From Mycobacterium sp. D16R12 (GTDB lineage Bacteria; Actinomycetota; Actinomycetes; Mycobacteriales; Mycobacteriaceae): a stretch of DNA of 64,000 nucleotides. Shown here one piece after another: positions 8,927 through 17,619 of the stretch. Position 1 is the first letter of the stretch, and each line of letters starts with the position of its first letter. A model generated the notes under the pieces. The model was not told the origin of the DNA. It worked only from the letters and a program-made list of their open reading frames with translations, and did not search any database. The DNA lies in NCBI RefSeq assembly GCF_002013465.1, contig NZ_MAFC01000004.1, forward strand, positions 1 through 64,000. The letters are read 5' to 3'. Made by a program: the position numbers and the translations under genes.

Positions 8927-10168
8927 TCACTCGAACTTCACGTCCCAGCCCATGGACTTGTACCGACGGATCTCCGCCTCGCGGGCCTTCTTCTCAGCTG
9001 CTTCGCTCTCGGTCCAGTCGCCGATCACGCCAGGGGACGCCTTGATCTCTTCGCCGAATAGCGCGTTGCCGTTGTCGACGTTGATCAGATAGCTCGGGGT
9101 TCCGTGGTCGTCGTCCTCTTCGCCCTTGCCGTGCCCTCCGTGTGCGCCGCCGCCCATCATGCCCATCGGCCCCATACCGCGCACTCCCGCGGCACCCACA
9201 CCACTCGGATTCACACCACCAGTACCGGCTCCCGCGGCGGCCCCCCCGGGCAAGCCCGCGCCGCCACGCAGTGCACTGAGCCCACCGGGACCACCCAAGC
9301 CGCTAACCGCACCACCTGTACCTGTACCTGTGCCCGTCGACGACGGCGAAAACCCAGCTGCGGTGGTGCTGCCTATCGGCAATCCGGAACCCCCGGAGCC
9401 AGCACCTAGCCCGGAACCTGGACCACCAGAACCCGAGCCGCCCGAACCCGATCCTTGACCACCGCCGGAGCCGCTGCCTTGGCCACTGCCTCCCTGTCCC
9501 TGACCTTGGCCCTGCCCGGCGCCACTCTGCTGGCTATCACCGCCAGCGAGCTGGGGTTTGGTGTCCTTGTTGGCTAAACCGTCAGTGGAAGGTGGGGTTT
9601 GCGTTCCGCCTCCGCCGCCCGTTCCACCACCTGCGCCACCACCGCCTCCACTGTTGTTTGCGCCCGGACCTTGCGGCATCGAGCCACCCATGGGTTGCCC
9701 GGCGCTATCAGTGATTTCGGGTCGTTTTGCTTCCAGAGGCGTGGTGTAGAGGCGCTGGGCCTCGTTGCGGATGGCTTCCAGCTCTTCCTTCTTGCGGTCA
9801 GTCGGAGCACCTGAACCCAATTCCGGATGTGCCTGCGCCACATGATGAGCCGAGGTCAGGACCGCTCCATCTTGAGCGAGCGCGGTACTCATCTTGCCTG
9901 CCAAAGCCGGTATGCCCGTTTCTGAATCGTCGTACTCGGTTACCCGATTCGCCAGAGTGCGCAGCGCTGCAGCAGGGCCCTTGCCGGTCCAAAAGCCCTC
10001 ATTGGCGAGCTTCTGGCGCGCAATGTCGAGTTTGTCGCCGGCATCCGAAGCCTTCGTGTAGATGTCGGTCCACTGGTTACTCGCGTTATAGGCGTTCTCG
10101 GCAACGAGCGCGTTCAGCTTTCCCACAATCTCACTGTGCGACATGCTCGTCCAACCATCATTGGCCAC
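8927..10168 (-). CDS. EspB/PPE-like WxG protein with long Gly/Ser-rich linker
   Basis: A 413-residue protein starting at GTG 10168 behind GAGAGGGG. Residues 1-130 are helical with WTG at 60-62 and YDDSE at 79-83, i.e. both the WxG turn and the YxxxE export signal are in one protein, as in EspB and PPE-type substrates. Residues about 165-330 are a low-complexity Gly/Ser/Gln/Pro stretch. The C-terminal end (residues about 350-413) is acidic then charged: KGEEDDDHGTPSYLINVDNG and WTESEAAEKKAREAEIRR. Predicted secreted. It may form a surface or periplasmic assembly like EspB, but no such assembly can be shown from sequence. It is preceded by a DUF3558 lipoprotein gene 25 bases upstream. Confidence 0.78.
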   Translation of the reverse strand: MANDGWTSMSHSEIVGKLNALVAENAYNASNQWTDIYTKASDAGDKLDIARQKLANEGFWTGKGPAAALRTLANRVTEYDDSETGIPALAGKMSTALAQDGAVLTSAHHVAQAHPELGSGAPTDRKKEELEAIRNEAQRLYTTPLEAKRPEITDSAGQPMGGSMPQGPGANNSGGGGGAGGGTGGGGGTQTPPSTDGLANKDTKPQLAGGDSQQSGAGQGQGQGQGGSGQGSGSGGGQGSGSGGSGSGGPGSGLGAGSGGSGLPIGSTTAAGFSPSSTGTGTGTGGAVSGLGGPGGLSALRGGAGLPGGAAAGAGTGGVNPSGVGAAGVRGMGPMGMMGGGAHGGHGKGEEDDDHGTPSYLINVDNGNALFGEEIKASPGVIGDWTESEAAEKKAREAEIRRYKSMGWDVKFE

Positions 10169-10193
10169 AACAAACCCCTCTCATCTCAGACCG

Positions 10194-10799
10194 CTATTTC
10201 GGAAGTTTCTTGGCCGTATCCGATGCAATCTCCAGAGCCTTGGTGCACGCATCAGGAATCATCTGCTTGGCCTTGTAGTCGCGGACGCTCACTATCGTTC
10301 CCACACTTGCCTGCTGCGATGGAAGGTCGATGTAGCAGATCGTCATGTCGTCGACAGGCTTGCGGTACTGGGCGGCAGTCAACCCACCCACTGTGATGGC
10401 TTGTGCTCCAGGAAAAGACGGGTTGTTGAAGTACCGGTCGATGAGTTGGTTGATGACAAGCTGTTGCACCACCCAGCCGTCGCCGGTCCATTTGCACCCG
10501 CGCTGCACGGTGTCACCTACGCCCTTATCTTCCACCGATCCGGGATTCACACCCCAGCTCTTGAGTTCGTCCGCGGTGTAGGCCAGGCAGGGGTCGAAGC
10601 TGGTGCCATTGTTGTTGTCGGTGGGTGGGGGATGCGGACCCGGCAAAGTATTCGTTGCGGTAGTCGAGGATGCCGCTGATATCGAGCTTGTCGACGATGC
10701 TTTGGTTGCGTCAATCGATGTGATCGTGGTGGTGGAGCAGCCAGACAGTCCGACGATGGCAACACAGGCTGTAACCAGCAGCGAAGGGGCGTGATGCAT
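10194..10799 (-). CDS. DUF3558 family lipoprotein
   Basis: A 201-residue lipoprotein with signal MHHAPSLLVTACVAIVGLSGC (lipobox GLSGC, Cys21), a Ser/Thr/Ala-rich linker, then the DUF3558 pattern: FDPCLAYTADELKSWGV, GCKWTGDGWVV, and the final CTKALEIASDTAKKLPK. Four Cys in the mature part (DPC, GCKW, TICY, ACTK) are typical of this mycobacterial family, many members of which neighbour T7SS-related genes. The ATG overlaps the stop of the upstream 132-residue gene (ATGA), so they are coupled. Function of DUF3558 is unknown. Confidence 0.88.
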   Translation of the reverse strand: MHHAPSLLVTACVAIVGLSGCSTTTITSIDATKASSTSSISAASSTTATNTLPGPHPPPTDNNNGTSFDPCLAYTADELKSWGVNPGSVEDKGVGDTVQRGCKWTGDGWVVQQLVINQLIDRYFNNPSFPGAQAITVGGLTAAQYRKPVDDMTICYIDLPSQQASVGTIVSVRDYKAKQMIPDACTKALEIASDTAKKLPK

Positions 10800-11197
10800 C
10801 AGTAGACCACGCTTGCTTGGTACGCCCCGAAATTGCCGGCGTTGTATTCGTCCTGGTTCTTGTACAGCAGCTCCATCGCCACGAAATGGTCGATATCCCG
10901 CTGGACGCCGTCAAGATCCTTCTTGAGGCGCGTCACCAGGTGGGTGGTCTGCTGCTCGTAGAACCCCGTCACGTCATGACCGGTCTGCAGCTCACCGAAT
11001 CCATCAATGTGTGCCAGCCCCTCTGCAGTGTCTAGCGCTCCTTGGAGCAAGTCGCGTGCCACGAGAAGCTTCTGCGCCATGATGCGACCAGCGCCCTCTT
11101 CCATGTGCACGATGCCCTGAGCGCCCTCAGCGGCGCGTTGACGCTCGTCCGGGCTCATCCCAGTCATGTCGAACTGATAGTCCCGAACACTCACCAC
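10799..11197 (-). CDS. Helical T7SS-like protein with YxxxD motif, first gene of the module
   Basis: A 132-residue, almost entirely helical protein (EGAGRIMAQKLLVARDLLQG, then THLVTRLKKDLDGVQRDIDH) with YKNQD at residues 112-116, matching the YxxxD T7SS export motif near the C-terminal end. No WxG turn is seen in a clear hairpin position; YQFDMTGMSPDERQ at the N-terminus resembles WXG-like starts. Two GTG codons in tandem (11197 and 11194) are possible starts. It is the first gene of the minus-strand series that runs to 3682 with spacings of 0-30 bases. Its promoter should lie in 11198-11594. Exact family not recognised. Confidence 0.7.
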   Translation of the reverse strand: MVSVRDYQFDMTGMSPDERQRAAEGAQGIVHMEEGAGRIMAQKLLVARDLLQGALDTAEGLAHIDGFGELQTGHDVTGFYEQQTTHLVTRLKKDLDGVQRDIDHFVAMELLYKNQDEYNAGNFGAYQASVVY

Positions 11198-11594
11198 TGA
11201 CCTCGCGTTTCATCGTCACAACTGGCATTCATCTAGATCCGACGGCACAGGGACCGATCTGGTTCCATGTTTTTCGAATTTTCTCCCTGATCTTCACACT
11301 GCGGCCAGCGGGAATGGCCCACCTGGCAACAGCGCTATTTACCATGCTCACTCTGGTCACCGTCGGGCTGGCCTTCTGATCCGGCCAGCATGAGACATCG
11401 AGAGACATCGGCCAGAGCGCCGACCGCCCCAACTCACCACCGCCGACCCTCATCGAGACGTGCCTGCCCGGCATCTACGAACACTGCTGACCGGGCTACC
11501 ACCAGTTCGCACTACCCGGCCAGGTCAGCCGGGGTAGGCTGTATGGCGAATGTGTTCTGCATTCACGAAAGTAAACGAAAGAAGTACAAGAAAT
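11198..11594. other. Intergenic region between divergent T7SS-like module and cold-shock gene
   Basis: No convincing gene. It must hold the promoters of the minus-strand module (start 11197) and of the plus-strand cold-shock gene (start 11595). A plus-strand frame at about 11227-11373 encodes a hydrophobic stretch (FHVFRIFSLIFTL, LATALFTMLTLVTVGLAF) ending in TGA but without a start codon or ribosome site, possibly a decayed membrane-protein tail. A short tandem repeat of GAGACATCG occurs near 11392-11410. The stretch just before the cold-shock gene is A-rich, as expected for a 5' leader. Confidence 0.4.
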
Positions 11595-11798
11595 ATGACG
11601 CAAGGAACCGTGAAATGGTTCAACGGAGAAAAGGGCTTCGGCTTCATCTCTCCCGATGACGGCAGTGCGGACGTCTTCGTCCACTACTCCGAGATCCAGG
11701 GCGGTGGTTTCCGCTCACTCGAGGAGAACCAGCGGGTTCAGTTCGAGGTAGGCCAGGGCGCCAAGGGCCCCCAGGCCACCGGAGTGACCGCGATCTGA
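11595..11798 (+). CDS. cspA: CspA-family cold-shock protein
   Basis: A 67-residue single OB-fold protein: [18 protein letters not shown] with RNP1 (KGFGFI) and RNP2 (VFVHY), ending [10 protein letters not shown]. It binds single-stranded RNA/DNA and acts as an RNA chaperone. The ATG at 11595 gives the canonical length; the 15 residues available upstream are not conserved in the family. An A-rich untranslated leader precedes it and a perfect 17-bp inverted repeat follows 10 bases after the stop. Confidence 0.96.
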   Translation: MTQGTVKWFNGEKGFGFISPDDGSADVFVHYSEIQGGGFRSLEENQRVQFEVGQGAKGPQATGVTAI

Positions 11799-11808
11799 TC
11801 TTTACGGA

Positions 11809-11848
11809 ATCCATGGGTCGGCAAGGATCATCTTGCCGACCCATGGAT
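11809..11848 (+). terminator. Perfect 17-bp hairpin terminator after cspA
   Basis: Arms ATCCATGGGTCGGCAAG (11809-11825) and CTTGCCGACCCATGGAT (11832-11848) are perfectly complementary with a 6-base loop GATCAT. It starts 10 bases after the cold-shock stop codon. No T-run follows, so it is the U-less ('I-shaped') form common in mycobacteria. It could also block read-through toward the nrdE end on the opposite strand. Confidence 0.85.
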
Positions 11849-12058
11849 CGCCGGGGCCGGCAAGTCAAGCCGAGAGGCTATGCGACCGGCCCACTTTTCG
11901 GTGCGGTCAGTGCGGTTCTGCGGGGTCATCCCGCCCACTGAAGAATGTTCGCCGATCTAGATGCCGACAGGTTCGTAGAGCCGCCGTATCCACCATCGGC
12001 GAGACGGCCGCAGCCCCTCAGCCCGCGGATTCATCAAAACTAGGCTAGAACGTCTCCC

Positions 12059-12097
12059 AAAAAAGAAGCAGGCCAGGAAGTATTTTCCCTGGCCTGC
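12059..12097 (-). terminator. Rho-independent terminator of the nrdHIE operon
   Basis: On the minus strand, arms GCAGGCCAGG and CCTGGCCTGC (plus-strand 12068-12077 and 12088-12097) form a perfect 10-bp stem with a 10-base loop. They are followed by a U-rich tail ending in six T (plus-strand A-run 12059-12064). It lies 19 bases after the nrdE stop. About 210 bases between the cspA hairpin and this site contain no supported gene. Confidence 0.9.
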
Positions 12098-12115
12098 AAC
12101 CTATCTAGACAACCC

Positions 12116-14284
12116 CTAAAGCATGCAGGAGACGCAACCCTCAACCTCGGTGCCTTCCAGCGCCATCTGCCGCAGCCGGATGTAGTACAGCGTCTTGATT
12201 CCCTTGCGCCAGGCGTAGATCTGCGCCTTGTTCACATCGCGCGTGCTGGCGGTGTCCTTGAAGAACAGCGTCAGGCTCAACCCCTGATCCACGTGCTGCG
12301 TGGCCGCGGCATAGGTGTCGATGATCTTCTCGTAACCGATCTCATACGCGTCCTGGTAGTACTCCAGGTTGTCGTTCGTCAGGTACGGCGCCGGGTAGTA
12401 CGCGCGCCCGATCTTGCCTTCCTTGCGGATCTCGATCTTCGAAGCCACCGGGTGAATCGACGACGTCGAGTGGTTGATGTAGGAGATCGACCCGGTCGGC
12501 GGCACCGCCTGCAGATTCTGGTTGTAGATGCCGTGCTGCTGCACCGACTCCTTCAACCGCACCCAATCCTCCTGTGTCGGAATGCGAATCCCGGCATCAG
12601 CGAAGAGCTGGCCCACCTTCTCGGTCGCCGGTTCCCACACCTGCTCGGTGTACTTGTCGAAGAACTCACCGCTGGCGTACTTCGACTTCTCGAAGCCACC
12701 GAAGCTCTTACCGCGCTCGATGGCAATACGATTCGAGGCCTTCAGCGCGTGATACAGCACCGTGTAGAAGTAGATGTTGGTGAAGTCCACACCCTCTTCG
12801 GAGCCGTAGAAGATCCGCTCCCGAGCCAGGTAGCCGTGCAGGTTCATCTGCCCCAGGCCGATAGCGTGAGAGTCGTTGTTGCCCTGCTCGATTGAGGGCA
12901 CCGACCAGATGTGCGTCTGATCCGATACCGCGGTCAACGCACGGATCGACACCTCGATCGTCTGCGCGAAATCCGGGGAATCCATCGTCTTGGCGATGTT
13001 CAGCGAGCCCAGGTTGCACGAAATATCCTTGCCCACCTTGGCGTAGGACAGGTCGTCGTTGAACAGCGAAGGTGTCGACACCTGCAGGATCTCCGAGCAC
13101 AGGTTCGAGTGGGTGATCTTGCCCTCGATGGGGTTGGCCCGGTTCACGGTGTCCTCGTACATGATGTACGGGTAACCGGACTCGAACTGCAACTCGGCGA
13201 GAGTCTGGAAGAACTCGCGCGCCTTGATCTTCGTCTTGCGGATCTGGCCGTTATCGACCATCTCGTAATACTTTTCGGTGACGTTGATGTCGGCGAACGG
13301 CACGCCGTAGGTGCGCTCGACGTCGTACGGCGAGAACAGATACATGTCCTCGTTCTTCTTGGCCAGCTCGAAGGTGATATCCGGGATCACCACGCCCAGC
13401 GACAGCGTCTTGATGCGGATCTTCTCATCGGCGTTCTCCCGCTTGGTATCCAGGAAACGGAAGATGTCCGGGTGATGTGCGTGCAGGTACACGGCCCCGG
13501 CGCCCTGACGAGCACCCAGCTGGTTGGCGTAAGAGAACGAGTCTTCCAGCAGCTTCATGATCGGGATGACACCCGAGCTCTGGTTCTCGATGTTCTTGAT
13601 CGGCGCGCCGTGCTCGCGAATGTTGGTGAGCAGCAAGGCCACACCGCCACCGCGCTTGGACAGCTGCAATGCCGAGTTGATGGAGCGCCCGATCGACTCC
13701 ATGTTGTCCTCGATGCGCAGCAAGAAGCAGGACACCGGCTCGCCGCGCTGCTTCTTGCCCGAGTTCAGGAAGGTGGGGGTGGCCGGCTGGAAACGTCCGT
13801 CGATGATCTCGTCGACGAGCTTCTCGGCCAGCGTGGTGTCACCCGAGGCCAGGGTCAGCGCCACCATGACCACGCGGTCTTCGAAGCGCTCCAGGTAGCG
13901 CTTTCCGTCGAAGGTCTTCAGCGTGTAAGAGGTGTAGTACTTGAAGGCGCCCAGGAACGTCGGGAAGCGGAACTTCTTGGCGAATGCCCGGTCCAGCAGC
14001 GACTTTACGAAGTTGCGCGAGTACTGATCGAGTACCTCGCGCTCGTAGTACTCCTTCTCGATCAGGTAGTCGAGCTTCTCGTCCTGATTGTGGAAGAAGA
14101 CCGTGTTCTGGTTGACGTGCTGCAGGAAGTACTGCCGCGCCGCAGCGGCATCCATGTCGAACTGGATCTTGCCTTCGGCGTCATACAGATTGAGCATGGC
14201 GTTGAGGGCGTGATAGTCCAGCTCCCCGTGAGCCGAGCCGTGCGCAGAGGTCACAGGTTCTGCAGTTGTCGCGGTTGGCGCCAC
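12116..14284 (-). CDS. nrdE: Ribonucleoside-diphosphate reductase class Ib, alpha subunit
   Basis: The large catalytic subunit (722 residues from the chosen start) that reduces NDPs to dNDPs with NrdF. Motifs seen: [15 protein letters not shown], active-site NLCSEI with its Cys, the [15 protein letters not shown] loop, and the C-terminal redox pair CVSC in EGCVSCML, which is re-reduced by NrdH. I chose GTG 14284 because GGAAGG lies seven bases upstream; the longest frame would start at a TTG (14299) that overlaps this ribosome site. The start lies inside nrdI (34-base overlap), so translation is coupled. nrdF, the radical-generating subunit, is not in the window. A U-tailed terminator follows. 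Confidence 0.97.
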   Translation of the reverse strand: MAPTATTAEPVTSAHGSAHGELDYHALNAMLNLYDAEGKIQFDMDAAAARQYFLQHVNQNTVFFHNQDEKLDYLIEKEYYEREVLDQYSRNFVKSLLDRAFAKKFRFPTFLGAFKYYTSYTLKTFDGKRYLERFEDRVVMVALTLASGDTTLAEKLVDEIIDGRFQPATPTFLNSGKKQRGEPVSCFLLRIEDNMESIGRSINSALQLSKRGGGVALLLTNIREHGAPIKNIENQSSGVIPIMKLLEDSFSYANQLGARQGAGAVYLHAHHPDIFRFLDTKRENADEKIRIKTLSLGVVIPDITFELAKKNEDMYLFSPYDVERTYGVPFADINVTEKYYEMVDNGQIRKTKIKAREFFQTLAELQFESGYPYIMYEDTVNRANPIEGKITHSNLCSEILQVSTPSLFNDDLSYAKVGKDISCNLGSLNIAKTMDSPDFAQTIEVSIRALTAVSDQTHIWSVPSIEQGNNDSHAIGLGQMNLHGYLARERIFYGSEEGVDFTNIYFYTVLYHALKASNRIAIERGKSFGGFEKSKYASGEFFDKYTEQVWEPATEKVGQLFADAGIRIPTQEDWVRLKESVQQHGIYNQNLQAVPPTGSISYINHSTSSIHPVASKIEIRKEGKIGRAYYPAPYLTNDNLEYYQDAYEIGYEKIIDTYAAATQHVDQGLSLTLFFKDTASTRDVNKAQIYAWRKGIKTLYYIRLRQMALEGTEVEGCVSCML

Positions 14285-14691
14285 GGTGTGTCCTTCCAAA
14301 ATTCGTCGAGTCCGGCGAGCACCTGTTGCACGTCGTCTACGGTGCCCATGAGTTCAAAGCGGTACAGATATGGCACGTCGCACTTGGCCGAAATGACCTT
14401 GCCCGCGTAGCAGTACTCCGCACCGAAATTGGTGTTCCCGGCCGCGATGACCCCGCGGATCAGGGACCGGTTGTGTTCATTGTTGAGAAACTTCACGACC
14501 TGCTTGGGGACGTATCCCCCGGCCTGACCGGGAACCGGATGCCCACCGCCGTACGTCGGCACGACCAAGACATACGGGTCATCAACCTGGATGTCGCCAC
14601 GCAGCGGGATCCGGGTGGCGGGAACATCCAGCTTCTGAACGAAGCGGTGGGTGTTCTCCGACACGCTGGAGAAATAGACCAGATGGGCCAT
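14251..14691 (-). CDS. nrdI: NrdI flavodoxin-like protein for class Ib RNR
   Basis: A 146-residue flavodoxin-like protein: [43 protein letters not shown]. NrdI supplies oxidant for assembling the manganese-tyrosyl radical cofactor of NrdF. The ATG is preceded by GGGAG. It lies 28 bases after nrdH and overlaps nrdE, the conserved nrdHIE order. Confidence 0.97.
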   Translation of the reverse strand: MAHLVYFSSVSENTHRFVQKLDVPATRIPLRGDIQVDDPYVLVVPTYGGGHPVPGQAGGYVPKQVVKFLNNEHNRSLIRGVIAAGNTNFGAEYCYAGKVISAKCDVPYLYRFELMGTVDDVQQVLAGLDEFWKDTPWRQPRQLQNL

Positions 14692-14719
14692 GCCCGGCTC
14701 CCGTACTACTTACTACTTA

Positions 14720-14962
14720 TTAGGCAGAGACTGCGACTGCGCCGGCAAGCGCCTTGATGCGGTCCGGACGGAAACCCGACCAGTGATCGTCACCGGACAC
14801 GACCACGGGCGCCTGTAGGTAGCCGAGCGCCATCACGTAATCGCGCGCCTCGGGAACCTCGGTGATGTCCACGATGCTGTACTCGATGCCCTGCTTGTCG
14901 AGGGCCTTGTACGTCGCGTTGCACTGTACGCAAGCGGGCTTGGTGTAGACGGTGACGCTCAT
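14720..14962 (-). CDS. nrdH: NrdH glutaredoxin-like redoxin
   Basis: An 80-residue thioredoxin-fold electron donor for NrdEF, with the redox motif CVQC near the N-terminus (VTVYTKPACVQCNATYKAL) and the NrdH-specific WSGFRPDRI near the C-terminus. The ATG follows GAGGAG by six bases. First gene of the operon; an NrdR-box-like palindrome lies 173 bases upstream. Confidence 0.97.
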   Translation of the reverse strand: MSVTVYTKPACVQCNATYKALDKQGIEYSIVDITEVPEARDYVMALGYLQAPVVVSGDDHWSGFRPDRIKALAGAVAVSA

Positions 14963-15134
14963 GCGTAACTCCTCAGCGAATCGATCGTGTACATCTCAAC
15001 AAAGTTTTCAGCAGTCCAGCACCCCGGAAAATTCCGTGTCGCCCGTGGTGGCTGAGCGCCAGGATCAGCCAGAAGATCTGGCGAGAATCCGGGCCGGGCG
15101 GCCTGGATTGGTTCCCGGCCTTTCGGTGTTCCAG

Positions 15135-15150
15135 ACACTACACCTAGTGT
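15135..15150 (-). promoter_or_regulatory. NrdR box upstream of nrdHIE
   Basis: ACACTACACCTAGTGT is a 16-bp imperfect palindrome matching the known NrdR-box pattern (acaCwAtATaTwGtgt) in its outer ACACTA/TAGTGT half-sites. NrdR represses RNR genes when dATP is high. Boxes usually occur in pairs about 31 bp apart. I found no clear second copy at that spacing on either side. Confidence 0.7.
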
Positions 15151-15408
15151 CCGACAATCGGAACCTATACAAGATGTTCTGAACAACATTCATGAAATTC
15201 CCTGGTCGTTAGACCTGACACCCCTGAAATTCGGGCGTGTCGTATTCGCCGCGTATCCAGGCATCTGGCGGTGGCTGGACCACATGTGGTGTCCACCACC
15301 GGGCACCCACACCGGCTAGCAGATCACCGACCACCGGGCAAACCTGTAGCCCAGTGAGTCTGTGGAAACTGTGGAGTTCTGTGGACGAATCTGGGGACAG
15401 ATTCGCAT
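15151..15408. other. Non-coding region upstream of nrdHIE and the gene relic
   Basis: No gene is supported. Seen here: a 12-bp palindrome ACCACATGTGGT near 15279-15290 and a short perfect hairpin CGAATCTG-GGGA-CAGATTCG at 15386-15405. A loose CTGTGGA repetition runs through 15358-15384. Open frames crossing this stretch on either strand have no recognisable protein character. Confidence 0.4.
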
Positions 15409-15525
15409 CTAGCGGAAGAGTCCCACGTTGTCGGCCACCCACTGCGCGAAAGTGGTACCCGGGTACCCGGTCAGTTCAGCCACCAATATGTTCGCCGGAC
15501 CGGAGCATCCTCAGCCATCCCCGTA
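15409..15525 (-). pseudogene. Relic of an NmrA-like NAD(P)-binding oxidoreductase C-terminus
   Basis: Read on the minus strand, one frame gives QDLRGWLRMLRSGE and, after a frame change, the next gives ELTGYPGTTFAQWVADNVGLFR followed by TAG at 15409-15411. Together these resemble the last 40 residues of NmrA/SDR-a proteins, whose tails commonly read 'ltG..p.tf..w...n...fr'. No N-terminal domain or start codon is present, and a frameshift separates the two pieces. I read it as a decayed gene fragment. The assignment rests on a short motif and is uncertain. Confidence 0.4.
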
Positions 15526-15583
15526 GGTCCTGGGCAGTGCACCCTAAGCTGCCACGCATGGAACCGAGCCGGATCGCCCCACG

Positions 15584-16900
15584 ATGACGTCATCACCGGC
15601 GGAGCCGCAACAGCACACGACGGGCGCAGACGTCAGCCCCCGCCGAGTGTTCATGGCCAGCGCGGTCGGGTCGGCCATCGAGTTCTACGACTTCTATATC
15701 TATGGCACAGCGGCCGCACTCGTCTTCCCGGCCGTCTTCTTTCCAAATCTCAGCCACTCCCTGGCGCTCTTCGCCTCCATAGCCACCTTCAGCACCGCAT
15801 TTCTGGCACGGCCGGTTGGCGCCGCCCTGTTCGGCCACTACGGAGACCGCTTCAGCCGCAAGGGCACCCTGGTGGTCACCCTCATCACCATGGGGCTCGC
15901 CACCTTGGCAGTCGGCTTGGTTCCCGGCGCCGCCTCGATCGGGGCGGCGGCACCGACGGCCATCGTCTTGCTGCGACTCGTGCAAGGCATTGCGGTCGGC
16001 GGAGAATGGAGTGGGGCGGCACTACTTTCCTCCGAGTACTCGCCAAGCAGCGTCCGCGGTCGTGCCGCGACCGCCGTGCCCATCGGAAGCTCGACCGGGC
16101 TCCTGCTCAGCAGCCTGGTCTTCCTCATCGTCAGCGTCACGGTCGGGGAAGACAGCCCGGCATTCCTGTCGTGGGGATGGCGAGTGCCCTTCATCGCCAG
16201 CGGGCTCCTGGTGGCGGTCGGTCTGTACATCCGGCTCCACATCGCCGAGACGCCAGAGTTCGCCACCGCGAAAGCTCAGGACAAACTCGTCAAATCGCCT
16301 CTGCGGCATGTGATGTCGGAGAGCCCTCGCACCCTGGTACTGACCTGCGGGACGATGCTGATCATCTTCACGCTGTCTTTCATGACCAATACCTACTTCC
16401 CCGGATTCGCGAGATCCGAGTTGCACTTCTCCCGCGCGGCCATACTCACCGCCGGTGTGCTCGGGGCCGTGGTCCTCATGGTGTCCGCTGCCGTGGGCGG
16501 AATCCTCAGCGACCGACTAGGCCGGCGCCGGGTGATCTTGACCAGCATGGCGCTGATACTCCCGTGGACGCTACTGGTCACTCCCCTGTTGGCCAGTGGT
16601 CGATTCTGGGCCTACCTGGCAGCGATGGTGCTCACCTATGTGCTGTTCGGACTCGCATTCGGACCGATGGCGAGTTTCCTTCCGGAGTCCTATCCCGTAG
16701 GCACCCGCTACAGCGGCACCGGCGTGGCGTTCAACGTGGCCGGCGTGTTCGGAGGCGCCATCCCGCCATTGATCGCCGGACCGCTGCAAAACTCACTGGG
16801 CAGCTGGGCCGTCGGCCTGATGCTGCTGGTGATTTGCGCCATCAGCGTCGCCTCCGTGTCCGCCATGAAAGAAACCTGGGCCGGATCAACACCCCACTAA
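15584..16900 (+). CDS. MFS transporter, metabolite:H+ symporter (MHS) family
   Basis: A 438-residue protein with twelve predicted membrane segments. The start region SAVGSAIEFYDFYIYGTAAALVF is the hallmark of MHS-family symporters (ShiA, KgtP, ProP). The loop GHYGDRFSRKGTLV matches the MFS loop 2-3 motif and VGGEWSGAALLSSEYSP the MHS TM5 region. Substrate likely a carboxylate such as shikimate or a dicarboxylate, but not assignable. It stands alone, with the FMN reductase convergent downstream. Confidence 0.9.
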   Translation: MTSSPAEPQQHTTGADVSPRRVFMASAVGSAIEFYDFYIYGTAAALVFPAVFFPNLSHSLALFASIATFSTAFLARPVGAALFGHYGDRFSRKGTLVVTLITMGLATLAVGLVPGAASIGAAAPTAIVLLRLVQGIAVGGEWSGAALLSSEYSPSSVRGRAATAVPIGSSTGLLLSSLVFLIVSVTVGEDSPAFLSWGWRVPFIASGLLVAVGLYIRLHIAETPEFATAKAQDKLVKSPLRHVMSESPRTLVLTCGTMLIIFTLSFMTNTYFPGFARSELHFSRAAILTAGVLGAVVLMVSAAVGGILSDRLGRRRVILTSMALILPWTLLVTPLLASGRFWAYLAAMVLTYVLFGLAFGPMASFLPESYPVGTRYSGTGVAFNVAGVFGGAIPPLIAGPLQNSLGSWAVGLMLLVICAISVASVSAMKETWAGSTPH

Positions 16901-16957
16901 AGGAGAACGGTCATGCCCGGCAAGCACCGGGCATGACCGTCGATCGACCGCTATAAA

Positions 16958-17503
16958 TCAGCCGTGAGAGGCGGACGTCAACGCGTCCAACGCCTTGGCC
17001 AGCTCGGCAACCGTCTCTGCGTGCTCCCGCGGGTGCTTGCCATCGAACGCCGAGGCCGGGACCGCAAGCTTGACGTCGTCGAGAACGTTGGCGGTCGCGA
17101 TGGCGGCCACCTTGCGGGTGTCGTCGATTGCCCAGATGCCGCCGTACCTACCGGCCGACGTTCCGATCACCACGGTGGGCTTGCCCTTGAACACGCTGCT
17201 GCCGAACGGGCGGGACAGCCAGTCGAGCGCGTTCTTCAAGGCACCCGACACGGTGCCGTTGTTCTCGGGGCTGACCAGCAGCACCGCATCCGCACCGGCG
17301 ACTGCGGCACGCAGCGACTCCACCGGTGCGGGGGCGTTGTCCCCGTCGATGTCCTCGTTGTAGTGCGGCAGGTCCGCCAGACCCTCAAAGATGCTCACGC
17401 TCACACCGGCCGGCGCGTTCTCCGCCGCGGCCTCCGCGAGCTGACGATTGAGCGATGCCTTACGCAGGCTTCCGACAATTGCCAGCACGTTCTTCTCTGC
17501 CAT
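16958..17503 (-). CDS. NAD(P)H-dependent FMN reductase (flavodoxin-like)
   Basis: A 181-residue flavoprotein with NVLAIVGSLRKASLNRQLAEAA at the N-terminus, LLVSPENNGTVSGALKNALDWLSRP (FMN/dimer contact) and GTSAGRYGGIWAIDDTRKV. This is the NADPH-dependent FMN reductase/quinone reductase fold. ATG 17503 has GGAGG nine bases upstream; the GTG three codons earlier lies directly on that site. It is divergent from a TetR gene with a palindromic operator between them, so it is probably the regulated target. In principle such enzymes can supply reduced flavin, but no link to the halogenase at 57965 can be shown. Confidence 0.9.
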   Translation of the reverse strand: MAEKNVLAIVGSLRKASLNRQLAEAAAENAPAGVSVSIFEGLADLPHYNEDIDGDNAPAPVESLRAAVAGADAVLLVSPENNGTVSGALKNALDWLSRPFGSSVFKGKPTVVIGTSAGRYGGIWAIDDTRKVAAIATANVLDDVKLAVPASAFDGKHPREHAETVAELAKALDALTSASHG

Positions 17504-17571
17504 GTTGCTCACCCTCCATCAGAACGGCGCGTTTGTCGCACCTGCGTCCTTCTTCTCTGTCACGTTCTACA

Positions 17572-17591
17572 ATACGGACTGCGGTCCGTAT
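17572..17591. promoter_or_regulatory. TetR-type operator between FMN reductase and its divergent regulator
   Basis: ATACGGACTGCGGTCCGTAT: two perfect 8-base arms (ATACGGAC and GTCCGTAT) around TGCG. It lies between the divergent starts at 17503 and 17620, where an autoregulating TetR repressor would bind. Confidence 0.75.
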
Positions 17592-17619
17592 ATTTCCCCG
17601 GCGCTACTATCGAGGTGTT

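Noticed and set aside
9200..9680. Gly/Pro/Ser-rich repetitive DNA as a CRISPR or tandem repeat locus
   Set aside because: It encodes the low-complexity linker of the EspB/PPE-like protein; there is no constant repeat with unique spacers.
11227..11373. Hydrophobic plus-strand frame between the T7SS-like module and cspA
   Set aside because: No start codon or ribosome site and only about 45 residues; described in the intergenic entry but not called a gene.
12911..14410. Long plus-strand open frame (499 codons) opposite nrdE
   Set aside because: It is the antisense of a strongly conserved gene in a high-GC genome; its translation is rich in Val, Leu, Arg and Asp without domains.
16958..17503. 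FMN reductase as the dedicated partner of the tryptophan halogenase
   Set aside because: It lies 40 kb from the cluster, is flavodoxin-like rather than RebF-like, and has its own divergent TetR and operator.
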